64,000 bases of DNA from Blasia pusilla (Eukaryota > Marchantiophyta > Marchantiopsida > Blasiales). Where the stretch lies: positions 868,001 to 932,000 of the forward strand of contig CM114271.1 of the NCBI GenBank assembly GCA_050084515.1, written 5' to 3'. Below, piece by piece: positions 47,546 through 60,575 of the stretch. A program made the translations under genes and the position numbers. The notes under the pieces are model-generated. The model did no database searches. It saw only the letters and a program-made list of their open reading frames with translations, and was not told the DNA's origin. Within the stretch, counting starts at the first letter, position 1. Each line of letters opens with the position of its first letter.

Positions 47546-48600
47546 CTTCGCCTCGGAGAATTCTCCGATGCTACGCAGCGGCAGTAGCAACAGCACCAGC
47601 AACAACGACTACCACTGAGAGCGTTCTACAAACTCATACCGAATTCCGCAAACGCGGTGCTCGCATTCGAAACCATCGGAGCTCTCTTCTGCTACGATCT
47701 CCGCTCCTCTTCCTCCCCTCTCCTCCACTCACGCATCCGTCACACGTTTCCTGCCCACACCATCACCCCTCAATTCATGGCCCCAAATCCTCCCTCCCTC
47801 CCTCCCTCACTCAAAACAAAAGAAAACAAACGGTAGCGACCTCTCCATCTCTCGCAGACATCTAATTGCCTGTCCGGACCGCCTTCCACTCTCCAATCGA
47901 GCAAGAAAATCGGCAGCTGAATACAAATCTCCACACCCCATACTTGTCTCCCTCCCCCTCTCTCTCTCTCTCTCCGCTCCTCGTCCTATCCTCAGCTTTC
48001 CTCGCGATTCGAACAGCGAAACACCTGACGCCTACGGCAGTCCGCGCAAGGCAGTCCAATCCATGGAGCGACGGACGGACGGACTGACCAATTGGTCCAG
48101 CCTCTCTGCATTTTTAGATCACAGAGCTCCTTTCCAATTCACCATCGCTGGGCGATCGACTCATCGATTCTTTCTTTCCGGAGAGGAGGAAGGAAGGAAG
48201 GAAGAATCGATTCTACGCCTCCGACGTGCTGACAAACTAACTAGTCAGGAAAGAGACCGAAGTTCACTTCGTCGGAATCCGAAGCGTACGTAGCTCCTCC
48301 GCTCGACACCTCCTCCTCCGGCACGCTCTGGCCATAGCGCGCGTGGCGAAGGGAGGAGGCGCGGAGGGGAGAGAGAGAGAAAGCGATTGCTTCGCAAGGG
48401 ACCGGTTTCAGAACGGACTGCGGTGATTTCTCCGGGCAGTACGGCGCGAAAAGTGCCGTCTTTATTAACTGGGCGATCTACCAAGAGTTCGCAAATTGCA
48501 ACTTTGCACAGCGACAGAGGGCGAAAAAGGGCATCTTGCGAGTTACGAGCGAGTTACTACTGTGACGTGCATTAAAAAATTGGGACCGCAAGCGACTGCG
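47546..48600. other. FUT13 upstream region
   Basis: Pyrimidine-rich on the plus strand (CT run 47953-47978), GC-richer than the AT-rich DNA that follows, and lacking gene-like frames. Likely FUT13 promoter and leader, but no defined promoter element is claimed. Confidence 0.4.
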
Positions 48601-51600
48601 GTATTTTCCAAGTTTCAAATGGAAGGAAAGAGACGGTCATACCGCCCGCCACTTCTAGAAATAGAATAAACAACTCCTGGTTAATAAAAATAATAGAAAA
48701 AAAAAAAAAAACGCTTCCCTAAGTTTTTTACTTAATGGCGTCTCATTTCACTCGATTACCCCCCATTCATTTATTTCTTCAGAATTTATGCCCACCTGCC
48801 TAACTAATTTTCCCTTCTTTAGTCTAATTTTTTATTTCGCTTCTCTGCTTTTGATTTTTTTAATAATAAAGTGGATTTTTAAATGGATAGATACGGACTA
48901 TTGTGTATAACCAAATAAAGAGGGCCCCAACGACTTTGAGCTTCCTTAGGGTGTAGAGGTTTTCTATTTAAGAAGGACCCATTGGAACTCTTGCATCTTG
49001 ATATGGGTGCATGGAACTTTCCTTCCCTACTAGGCCTCCTCACTTTCTCCATGTCATGAAGTTACCATTAGACATGGAGGTAAGACGGTGAACTCGCATG
49101 TCAAGTGTGGGTTTAGAGAGTGAGGATCAATTCAAAGGGGGGTTGAAGGTATAGGTGTGTCATACAATTATAGGGCTAAATGGGACATGAAGCCACATAG
49201 TTGAACATGGGGTTACATATGAGGTTGGGACTAAGGTGTTCAATTAGATGGAATGAGAAGGGTCAAGTAGGTGTAGACTCACAAGAGGTGATGTAGGGAT
49301 GAGCTACTTGGTAAGTGCTGGAACGTAGATGAGGTCCTTGGACATGGGACCAAGCTTGATACAAGATTTGCAGCCCACCTTGAGTTATCAATTGTTCACT
49401 CACTAGTATTATGTAGACATGTGACGAGATGATTAATCCACACAGAGGTTTGCGAAAGAGTTCAAGAGGCTAGGTGGTGAATCTGGTGATAAGGGTGCCA
49501 ATGCTAATAGGTAGTCTACATCTACATATAGAAAATTGGACTTATTTTTTGAGAAGGTTATCATCATCCGGAAGTTTCCATGCCATAGGGAGCAAATATT
49601 GTTGATCATTTAGAGGAGTGATGATGGGCATGTTTAGGTTATCTATTTGAGTTCGATTATTGTACTTGTCTCTTGCCATTGAGGATGATGGATAGTATGC
49701 TAGATGGGTGTAGTCATGGTGTCGATTGTAGACTACTTTCATGTGTAGCGTGGTTGTGGGTAAAGGGCGGTTTCTTGAGTAGGGATCTTATGTATGACTT
49801 GAAGTTGTTGCTAGTTTGGTTGAGCTAGCGCAAAAAGCGCAAGATGAGCTCAACTGTTTGAGTGTGTGAGACAAGGTTTTTGTTAGGGGACTATCATTTT
49901 CGGAGGTGAAATGGTGAGAAGTGTGGGAGACTTAATCTGAGTTTAAGTGCTCGAGTGTGCAAGACAAGTTTATCATCACGACATTCTTCTAGGGTTTGGA
50001 AGTATCAAGGAGTTTGATTGGTGATGAAGAAGAAACATAGAGTGAAGTGAGATATCAAGAGGTTTTGAGTAAGGAACCACCTAGACTTCCATCTATGGTT
50101 GGATGATCATTGTTGGATAAAGAGTCTAGCATTGAGATCATTAATAGAGATCTAACAACTCTGTCGCCTATTCATACCATCCATTTTGTAGACTGCATCG
50201 AGCTGGTCTAGCATGCACCAACCCGCCCTAAGCCCACTATGGCTCATAGGGCGAGCATAGTATAGACCCTACAGGCCTTATGTGGGCGTTGAGCCCACCC
50301 AGTGTAGGCTTTGTGTGCATGCTAGATGTGAGCCTCAGGCACGCTCATAGCCCGCACACCCATTCGATCCTTGCCTGCCTCCCTTAATCCGAGCCCGCAC
50401 GAGACACTAGGGTACCAAAAAAACTAGAGTTAGGAACCCATTGGTTGCCCATGGCGATTGCACCATGGTTACAACCACTAAAGGCCAAAATGATGGTTGC
50501 ACCATGGTTGTATATGTGATGCTTAACCTCCCCTCTTTACGTGATTCCCATGAGACAATGGGTGTATCCCAAATGGATGTGATGTGGGCTACCTACAATT
50601 AAGTGGCCTAATTTCTAATAAGGGGGCAATTATGTGATTTTGATGTACATGTATGAGTGTATTTTTGTATGTATACGGATATGGCGATGGGTTGGGAAGA
50701 TCAATAGTACTTGTTGTGTGGATGTGAACAAAAATATAGATTATGTTATGATGTGTATGCGTATGATACAGAACACAAAGCTTGAATAAATCAGGATGAG
50801 AGAACCTATCAAAAGTGAAAAAACAAAGGACTTGGAGAGCCGGTGAAATCCAAGGCTACAACTGAATAGATGCAAGAGGAAAGGGAGACCTCCCAAAACA
50901 TAACTTCACCAATAGAGGAAAACTTTCTTTCATGAAAATTAAAGGAATGGGACATGACCATTTTTTTGATCCTATAAACCTCGGTTAACAAGATGAAGTG
51001 ATGTCCTTCATAAAGAAAGTTGAATCTTCCTAACCATCGTTGCTGCTACATGTAGCAACCATGAAATGCCAACTTTTACGTAAAAGTGTTTTGACATCCT
51101 ATAAGTTGTTTGGCTTAAATTCTACTCACTTGATACACATTTAGTTTGAACTCAAACAATCTAGGTTTATAGCAACACCCCATCAAACACCAACATTTTT
51201 CCTTTTTTTTTGTCTTCAAAATGCTCCCATGTCTTTTCTTGATTCCGAATTAGGCCCATGGGAAGTTTATTGCTTGCTATGTCCCATCAACTAAAATAAC
51301 TTTAGAAAATATTTGAACTCCCACGTTATTTTGGCTGTAGGGTCCTAGCAAGCAACAAATTATCCCATAGGCCCTATCAAGGAGCTTTCATATGCTCGCT
51401 ATGGATGCCATAACACCACATCTCCCTCTTTGATAAGCTTGTAGAGCTTTCTGTCTTGCAATTACTAAAACCCGTGGCTTTTGAAGAAGAAAAGTATTGG
51501 AAATGTTTTTAGTCTGGAAATGATATCTAAACTTTTCTTCTCTATCACACCCCCAACTACCCCACTACCCTATTTCATTAACTCATTCTTCCCATTTGAT

Positions 51601-52808
51601 CATAATCTATATATAATCTCTAGAGAATTGAGATCTTCTTCGTATAGGGATCTAGTTTTCCTCCATAGTGAAATTTTCTCCTATCTATATACTAATGGAG
51701 GTTGTAGATTGCGGGTTGACGCCTGGCAATAAACTTTTGTCAAAAATATTTTGGTCACCTAAGTGGCATTCATGGGAAGAAAAAATGATACATAATAAAT
51801 AGGAATCCGTGCATTCATGTCCCTTACTAGCCCTAACTAATATTTAGATATTAATCGATGAAATTAAAATAACATGAAATTCTTCCAATTTTTTTGAAAT
51901 CTTTTGTTGAAATCTTTTACATGTTATTTCTTTTTAAAATGATATAATTTTAATCTTTATAATGTGATAAATTATTAAAAGAAATGTCTACGTGCAAGTA
52001 TATTTATTGATTATAATTAATAGTTGTGATCTTTTTAAAATACGGTAAACACGAAATTCGAAATGAATTCCATGAGACTCCAATGGATGGATGGGAAAGT
52101 GGACGGAAAATATGGATATTTTACGTACACCAACTTCTTTAGGTGTGTTCACTATGATGACAAAATGGGGTCTTTTGGGGAATGGAGTTTATTATGGGAT
52201 AGCTAAAATGGATAATGCTTTGACCATAATAAATCAAACAAGTAAAGATACCATTATTTTTTAATGCTAAATTTTCAGTTCTACTCCAACAATTTCTCTG
52301 GGAAATTAATTCGTTAATTAATTTCCCAGGAATTATGATTGACTGACAGCTGGACTATAAATGCGCCTTTAGCTTTCTGAAAAAGGATTTTAAATATTTA
52401 ACAGACAAACGTAATTAATTCAATGTGTGATTATGAAGGGATCTTTCGGATTAGATGAGGGTGAGGAAATGATCTCCTTTAATTTCACAAGTGAGGAAGT
52501 GCGTTTTTCCAACACTACTAGAGAATTAATTGGTTAAAAGTATGATCACAAGCCTTTCATATATAGGAAAGTGGCTGGGGATTGCACTAAAAATAAAAGT
52601 AAAATTTGAGAATCCCACCATTAATTTCATTTTCTAGCAAGCCAAAAAAAAAAAAAATTTAAGAAGAAGTGCACTCACACTAAAACAACTGAACTTACGT
52701 GGACAAAGATTTGTTTTTCCTAAAAGAGAAGAGATTAAATCACCCCCATAAGGAAAGCGAAGTTATAAGAGGATGCATGTTAAAGTGACCTCGTTCTATC
52801 TATTAACA
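48601..52808. other. AT-rich DNA, no gene recognised
   Basis: Includes A-runs near 48696 and 52630 and an irregular low-complexity stretch at 50180-50400. A weak plus-strand Helitron-like tail (CCCTAACTAAT) is near 51835. No coding similarity. Confidence 0.45.
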
Positions 52809-52850
52809 TTAGTTAGGATCCGTAAAGGGACCGTGCGATGCACGGTCTTC
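52809..52850 (-). mobile_element. Helitron 3' end, same family as 37246-39101
   Basis: On the minus strand the hairpin ACCGTGC-ATC-GCACGGT is followed by GGATCCTAACTAA|T. This matches the end at 39064-39101 (CACG...GGTCCTAACTAG|T). The 5' end was not found. Confidence 0.45.
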
Positions 52851-53681
52851 TCCATATTCCCCACCCATAAGGCCTGAATTTGAATGCCCTCCCTTACCCA
52901 AGCGTCGTCTTCTGGATTAAATAAGATATGTGTCTCATTTTTTCGTGTCGTGATGAGAAAGCGCTCCTCTGTTAATCATATAAATATAGAGGATTATATT
53001 TTCAGATCAAAGTAAATGACTAAAAACAAGCAAAACTTTCATAAGCGAGTTGATTGAGGAAACTTAGGTCTAATTTTGGGTGTTCATTATTGTCTTGTTT
53101 ATGATTATAGGGTATAACATAATCACAAAAGCTAATATACCACAAACAATAGGAATGGCATCCAATCATTAAAATGGGCTGGATATTATAGAGGAAATTC
53201 ACTCATAAATGGAGGATAGCAAAAAGGAGGTCCCACGACATATGAAGTAATGGTGAAATAAGTTAGTTTTACAAATTTGGTAATTTAGCCCAAAGGTTTA
53301 TGATCTCTAGATGAATTCATATTTAATATTCACCACTCTAAATTGGTTAGGTGATGCACACATAAAATAGGTAAAGGTGAGAAAAGGGAGAAGAAGAAAA
53401 AGGAAAAATGACAACTTTTTTGAGAAACTTAAAGTACATAAATTGAAACAAAAATATGAAGCTTGATACGAGTATGGGATATGAAGCGGACTCTTTGAGG
53501 GGATGGGCATGAGATTATGATGACAAAAAATTTACACTATCAAAAAAATTCTAAAATGAAAAAATCCACGGCATTCATAAATTTCCTTAAAGTCAACCTT
53601 TTTAATACCATGGACTACTAGTAAAGATGCTTGCAACAAGTCTTATAAAATAACTTAGAGTTATAAGTAGACCAACAACCT
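52851..53681. other. AT-rich DNA, no gene recognised
   Basis: Possibly the interior of the Helitron ending at 52809; no coding similarity. Confidence 0.4.
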
Positions 53682-54201
53682 TGTCGTGCACATACACATC
53701 CTTATATAATATACATCGTTGTCACCAAATGCACATACAAGCACACATGATCCCATGCTAACTCATGGAATCCACACAACGAGACAATAAGTACCAAAAT
53801 AACAAGGCAAGGAGAACCATAGCTCCGTCGTCTCATGCCAAAAGGTTCAACAAAGAGAGAATGAGCTCTCAAGCTCTCTCTCTTGGAAGTATACCCCTTC
53901 CTTTTCCCAAGCTCTCTCCACGGTGACCTATGCTCTCATGTCACCTCCTTGGCTCTTGACCTGCTGTAGTGACTCAAGGGCCAATTCCTAAAGTGGAATG
54001 TCAACTTATGTGCAATATGGAAACTTACCCAAAATATTAAGTTTCTCTATATGGCTCAAAATGAGCCGAAACGAAGGGGAAATCTACTCTCTCAAGTTAC
54101 CCGTGGCTTCAGCAAGTCATTATCAACTTTTTGAGGTTGTCCTCCAATATCTCCGAAGGCGATCTACTAGATCTCATTGATCCATCATAAAAGACGTGAC
54201 A
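53682..54201 (-). repeat. Solo gypsy LTR with decayed target duplication
   Basis: 520 bp, from TGTCGTGCAC to CGTGACA on the plus strand, i.e. the inverted form of the LTR at 34981 with internal deletions. The flanking 5-mers AACCT (53677-53681) and AACTT (54202-54206) differ at one base, as expected for an old 5-bp target duplication around a solo LTR. Confidence 0.8.
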
Positions 54202-56815
54202 AACTTTAAGGGCTTGATTCCATGCGCTAAGGGTCATGGAGAGCATAGAGGGTTGCTAACTTTTCTGCGCCCAAAACTTTTGGGCGTGGAATTGGCGTGG
54301 CATACTCCCAACCTTATTTAACGAAGGATTGGAAGAACTTAGGTGAGACCAACATTCCTTTCTCCATAGATCGTTAGATAACCATTTTGGTCACAAAAAA
54401 TGGATCTCCGCGACCTCTGTGAGTGCCCATGGGACAAGACCCTAAGAGTTAGGGAGTAGAAAAGAGGAGGATTCTCGTGAGGGCTATATACTTAGATTCA
54501 ATACGCCTAAGCTTCGAGCGAAGAACGTTTTGAATATGGTTAGAAGTTCATAGGCCAACACCTACAATATCTCCAAGAAATCAATGGAATTAGCCACATT
54601 TAAGCGCACCCATGAGGAATGAGGGTAGCCAATTATTTAGAAAAATTGGTATATGAAAACGAATGTGCGGCCCTTTGAGAGGGTGGGGAGAAAGTAATTA
54701 TCAAACACATGTTTAGGGCACGTGGATAAGCTAGACAGAGAGAAAAAAAAATAGGGAGAACTTGTAAGGGCCATAATCAAAACTTTGACGTAAAGTCCAC
54801 TAAGGCAACACAAAGTAATCAATTAACTAGTTGAGGGCCAAGTATGATTTCTATGGAGGATAGCTCACAAAAACCTCACACACCATCAATCTCTTGCGAG
54901 TCTAAAAGAGGGGATATAGAAACCTCTAAACATCCTATGTGGTGACCGACCAACTAGAGTCTCAATGTACCATTGGGTTGTGGTACACTGCTCAAAATAG
55001 GCATCTTTGCCTCCACGATTCGTGGTTGACACGAGGAATTAGAATATTTTAACTTTGGGCTAGGTAGATTGTCTCTATTGAGAGATTTCTTTGAGAATTT
55101 GTGAGTTGTTTGTCCCTTTGTAAATCACCTCTCACTCAATCTTCTAGAGCTCTTCTGATAGTGTTTGATGGAATGCGGGAGGTTTGAGTTACAACCTACA
55201 TAGAAATATATATCTAGATTAGAGGTGTTATATGAATAATATGAAATGTTTTAGATAAAAAATCCAATCTAAATTGAAGATGGGGGTTATTACAAGTAGA
55301 GAGGAAACCATATCTTATTCTAAAATAAATGAAGCTTTCTACAATTGGATAGCATCTATGTGTTTTAAATAGAAGTAAAGAAATATACTCATATATTAAA
55401 GTTATTTGAGAAAAAAAAGTACCGCCCCCAATGTGAACCTCAAATGATTTTATAACTCTTTTGTTACTCTATACGATAACATACAACCTGAAATCATGTC
55501 ATGGTTCTGATGATAACATTTGCACATTAAACTTGAATACTGCTAATACTATCCACTTTTGTACCATTTTTAGTTTCACTCTACGGGTTAGATTAATTAA
55601 TAGTGAATAAAGAGTTTACAAGCCACAAGAGAAATTAAATTATTACAATAGTAGATCCTTGAATTTCTTTCCCAAGCTAAAAGAAAAAATATATCTATAT
55701 TCAGAGGTTTATTTGACTACTTTGATATTTTTACAAAATAAAAATACATTATATATTGAATCCTATATTATTAATTTTCTTCTCTTGTAGCTTGGAAAAA
55801 TCAAATTATTGATTAAGCACAATTTAGAAAATTTCGTAAGATTTCCTAATTGTGAAAAATTTAGCATCCCATCGGGGTCAAGATGCCATATAGCAACAAT
55901 AGTCATCATATCAATTTTGAGAACATAAATGATCAAAGTGATTATGTCTCCTCTCTTTTGATAAATTTTTTCTCTAACTATCTTGGTACGGAGAAAGTCA
56001 GCATAAAAATAGGGTAGAAAACCTATTATGAAAAGAAAAAAAGGAGAATAAAATAGTAGAGAACCAAACATTTTTCATCCTCAAATTAATCACTTATTGA
56101 TGCAAACAAGGGGAGTGAGACCAAAGGGGAATCCACCTCAAATTAGCAAACACTATCACTAAGCTATGCTATAAGATGCAAAACTCAAGGGAACTTTCCT
56201 TCCTAATATCAAGATCTCTTTCCCCATTAGCATGGCTTCTAAGCATGTTTATTTCCACATGGTTCAATGCAACAAAAATGCATTGGAGAAAGCAAGGCAC
56301 TAGGTGAAAAGACGTAGCCTCGTCCTCATTCTGAAAGAGATGTGAATACCATCCATAGAATGAATTGAACTAGTCGCCCATGGACCTATGAATCTCTTAG
56401 CTAAGGCAAGCGTGAAATTGACATCCATTTTAAAGCTACTATATATATTCAGTATTATTATAATAATAATACTGAATATATCGTCCTAGTAGTAGAAGTA
56501 TATATATATATATATGTAAAATAAAGCATAATCTTCATCTCAAACATGTCCTCGCTTCTTGTAGCTATCTCCCTTTGGTAGTCATATGTACATATATCTT
56601 CCACGAATCCACATAACTTCATTTGTTAAAACAACATCGTCCACCAAGATATCAATTTCTTTCACTCTATAAAAACTACTTAGAACAATATCTTCCATTG
56701 CTCATGGAAACAATTGCAATGAGCAACATAGAGTGATGTAAGTCCACCACCTTGAGCCCTCATGAAAATGATTCTCACAAAAAACATCAAAAGAAGTTTA
56801 AAGAACTATCCTACA
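54202..56815. other. AT-rich DNA, no gene recognised
   Basis: No protein or RNA similarity. Contains the palindrome listed separately. Confidence 0.5.
56443..56481. repeat. Perfect 18-bp palindrome with 3-base loop
   Basis: ATATATTCAGTATTATTA, then TAA, then the exact reverse complement. It could extrude as a cruciform or mark the core of a foldback element. Confidence 0.95.
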
Positions 56816-57449
56816 TGTTGTGCGCATACACATTGCTTCAGAACATACATCGCTGTTGCCAAACATACACACAAACATGCACAATCCCATGTTAACTCAT
56901 GGTTTCCAAACAACGAGACAAGAAGTACCAAAATATCTCCAATAAATCAAGTAGATCCAATCTCTCTCAACACCATAACTCTCAAATATGTGCTCTCTCA
57001 CATGTCTGTCTCAATGTCAAACCAAACCCACTCTCCTAATGAGAGGCTTGGGTTACACTCACAAGACAAGGGACCATAGCTTCGTCGCCTCATGCCAAGA
57101 GGTTTAACAAAGAGAGAATGAGCTCTCAAGCTCTCTCTCCTTGAGGTATAGCCCCTTTCCTCTCCCAAGCTCTCTCCTCGGTAACCTATGCTCGCAGGTC
57201 ACCTCCTTGGCTCTTGACGTGTTGTAGCGCGTCAAGGGCTGCTTCCAAAAATGGAAAGTAAACTCTACCAAACATGGAAACTTACCCAAAATGCTAAGTT
57301 TCTCTATATGGTTCCAAACGAAGGAGAAACCTGCTCTCTCAGGTTTCCTGGGACATCAACAAGTCATCCTTGACCTCCTGAGCATGTCCTCCGCTACTCG
57401 CGAAGGCGCTCTACCAGATCTCTCCGATCTATCCAAAAAAGTCGTGACA
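56816..57449 (-). repeat. Full-length solo gypsy LTR
   Basis: 634 bp, inverted relative to 34981-35622 and alignable over its whole length. Plus-strand ends are TGTTGTGCGC and GTCGTGACA. Flanking 5-mers CTACA and CACAT are not a duplication. It shows the uninterrupted form of the site into which the methyltransferase piece is inserted at 792. Confidence 0.85.
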
Positions 57450-57880
57450 CACATTACATCATTACTATCTATGAAATAAAACGAATAAATATACATTTGT
57501 TTTGCTCTTGCAAGAAACTAAGCCAACTAACCTCGGAAAAAAATTTCAATGCGAAAAGATTTTGGAGACATGTCCAATACAGAACATTCCGCACTTTTTT
57601 ACATATCCTAAACAATGTTCGGGGAGATATAGGGTTAGAAGTGATTGTCGGTAGTTAAATTTGTTTTTTCATTTTGAAGTAGTCGGAAAACAATTGACCT
57701 GAAATGAGGCATTTCTTTGTCTAGGCTATTTGAAAATTTGTTTGAAAAGTGGATTTACCATTTATGACAGTAAAATATCGGGAACCAACGGGTTATGGAA
57801 AAAATCCCCGGACCCCAATCGGTAACCCTCTACCACACATCACAGTAGCCATTGGTATTTCTAAGAATTTATTAAAATCA

Positions 57881-58125
57881 TCTATAGTATTATTGGAGAG
57901 TGCGCCCCCTTCAGTTTTCAAACTCCTCTATGTTCGACACCTAACCCTTTAGACCAATACGATCGTTTGTTTTCCGAACCAATAAGATCACTCAATTGCT
58001 CAACGAATAAAATCCTCTGAAATTAATTTAAAATATTATTTAACAGTTATAGGAAGTAGCCAAACATTAATCATATTTATGAGTAATGTAAACCTATGGA
58101 GAGCGCATATTTAAATCTAAACTAG
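57881..58125 (+). mobile_element. Short Helitron-like element
   Basis: 5' end A|TCTATAGTATTATTGGAGAG, sharing 15 bases with the element at 32996. A possible 3' end CTAG|T is at 58122-58126 without a convincing hairpin. Confidence 0.3.
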
Positions 58126-60189
58126 TTCGTGGTTTAAAATATCATCTAAAGATAATAATAATAAAATGGGGAAATAGTGGGAGGTATTATTGTTTGAAAC
58201 TACTGACTGAGACAAAACAAAGCCCAACGGCTAATTAATTAAAGAATATCTGATAATTCAGTAAAGAATATTTGCGCGAAAAGAATATATTCATTAGAGA
58301 CAGGATTTGACTACAGCATTCCTTCGTAATCACGACGCACGAGCAGTTCTGAGAGACATCTGGAGCTTCCGAGAAGAGCTTCAGGAGCTGTGGAAGTGCG
58401 TTTAGGGTTTAGGGAGCTATGGAAGTGCTGGAATCTATGCTTTGTAAATCTGTATTGTACGCTTTCTTAGGACTAGAATGCTTATTCTTGAAGTGATTTT
58501 CCGGAAATTCGCGCATCTTCGCTACGGAGTTGCTCGCTGCTGAAGTTTCTTCGTTGGGTAGGATTAACTTTGAGGGGTTGGATATAGGGCCGATGTTTAT
58601 CGGAGTGTGTCGGAATGCATGGAATGTTGAAGGTTCGGGATCGTGGAAAGGGAAGGATGTGTAGGTAGATTTGTGGATCGGTTCCAGTGGTGTGACTGCG
58701 TCGGACAGAAAGGATACGTGCTTGAGTCGAGTCGTAGGAGAGATATCGTATGCTTTTCCAGAAATTCTAGAAGCCTATTTTTCCGTTCATGTAGAGTTGA
58801 CTGATTTAGACAGAAATCCCGCTAAGCCGTATTGTGCGCGGCGACATGGCTGCTTTAGATGTATATCAGACGTGTTCGCGAAGCCGTATTTTGCGTGTCG
58901 GGTTGATATCTTTAGACGTTTAAACAACACATCTAAGCGTGCCTGTTGATCGATGTGATGTGTGTTCTCCAAAACGCATATTCCACATTGAGTTGACTGA
59001 TTTACACAGAAAATTTAAGCAAATTTGTCCCCGGAACCTCATTTTTCTTCTCGAGTTGACTCCATCGCACAGATATGTTCCACTCTTTCGTTCGCGGAGC
59101 TAAGATTAGTGAACCGGTTGACCGCGTCACCTTTCAATCGCCGGTCCTTACGAGGAATGGGAGGATGGCGATGGAGTAGCCTGACCAATAATGACAACTC
59201 TAATCATCAAAGTGTCCGCAAGAACGACGACGAGGATCATGGGATTGATAAAAGGCCTACTATGCACGTGGATCTCCTGCGCTAAACAGGTATGGAGACT
59301 TTGACGGTCTTCAGTCGCACGGACTCGCACCTTGCAAATCTTCTAGGAAATCTGTCACGACTACGTGTTCGCAAGCTCATGATTTCCTAGAGCAGCAGTG
59401 GTGGACATGCAGACATGCGATGGATGGATGCTTCACATCGAGAAAGAAACATGTTTCTCGAGAGGGCTACAAGTCCACTCAGCGAGCATCGTGTCAAGAA
59501 TGCGTGCATAACCTGTGAAGCTTCCTGTGCACATTGGAATATGTTATGAGACGATAGTACTTTATCTTTGTATGGATATCAGATGTGTTCCATGGCACAC
59601 TTAAACCATGACTAAGATTAGATTGGAAGTAGAGGGTGTAATTCAGATCATGGACTCGCAGATTTCCGATCTTTCCCATGCTCTTGGTAAGGATTGAAAA
59701 TATCCTTACGATGCAAGCAGTTTTTAAAAGCATAACGTCCAATCTATAAATCAACGGAGTCCATTTTCAAAATCTCTTTCGTGCGTGAAAACTTTCGCTC
59801 ATTTATTTAGAGAAGAGGGCACACAGAAGAAAAGTGTTCCCTCTTGGTATATCCTACTCTTTCCTTTCCCTTCGGAAATTCCGAGCAGTGGAGGTAGGAA
59901 TTTCGCTACTTTCAGGCATCATCTAGCCAGGCAGGTTTGAGTGTCATACATAGTAGTTGTGTCTTCTGGTTCATTATGATCCAGAAGAGCTAACACGTTC
60001 TGTAACGACGTCGCTAAGCTAAGGTATTGCTAGCATGGATGAGGGTGTGTGTTCAGAGTGAATGTAATATGATCACTGCTTATTTGTTAGTAGCCATAGA
60101 TGGTCTACTGTCTCGAAACGAGAGTCGAGTGAGTAGCAGTCACCACCACCTACTGTGATTTATTAGTCCTCATGATCGCAACTAAGGCT
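58126..60189. other. No gene recognised; weak repeats
   Basis: Short frames only. Bases 58770-59060 hold about five drifting copies of a 50-60 bp unit (AAGCCGTATTTTGCG ... GTTGACTGATTTAGACAGAA). Confidence 0.45.
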
Positions 60190-60575
60190 TAGGGTAGATC
60201 ATTTCCACCGTTGTCTCGTTGGTTTAGATGTACTTGTGGAAGGGCATCTATCTACTTGTGTACCGTTTTCCCTGCCCGAGGTTGTTTCATAGGATCCCCC
60301 ATGCCATTCAGGATGAGCTTCGCCAGACTTTCCTCCTTCCCCTATCTAAGATCGTGCTTGATCCTATGGATGAGGTCTCGTGGTATCTACTACTTCTCCT
60401 TCCATGCTGGTGTTTTTGCTATACCCGAGGAGGGAAGGCTGGCCATAGAGAGGTTGTGGCCCGATTATGGTGCTTCTGAGGAGGCGATTGGGAGTCTCTG
60501 CAGAGCGAGTTCGTGGCATACTCCGGAGGTAGCACTTGACTTGGTTTCCCAACGGACGATCTTGTAGCAGCTAGA

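Noticed and set aside
47863-48575. Several short frames upstream of FUT13
   Set aside because: CT- and GC-rich leader or promoter sequence; frames overlap on both strands without family features.
51684-51842. Very short Helitron-like unit (CTATATACTAATGGAGG ... CCCTAACTAAT)
   Set aside because: The hairpin is not intact and the 5' end fits poorly; the similarity to the 39101 end is too short.
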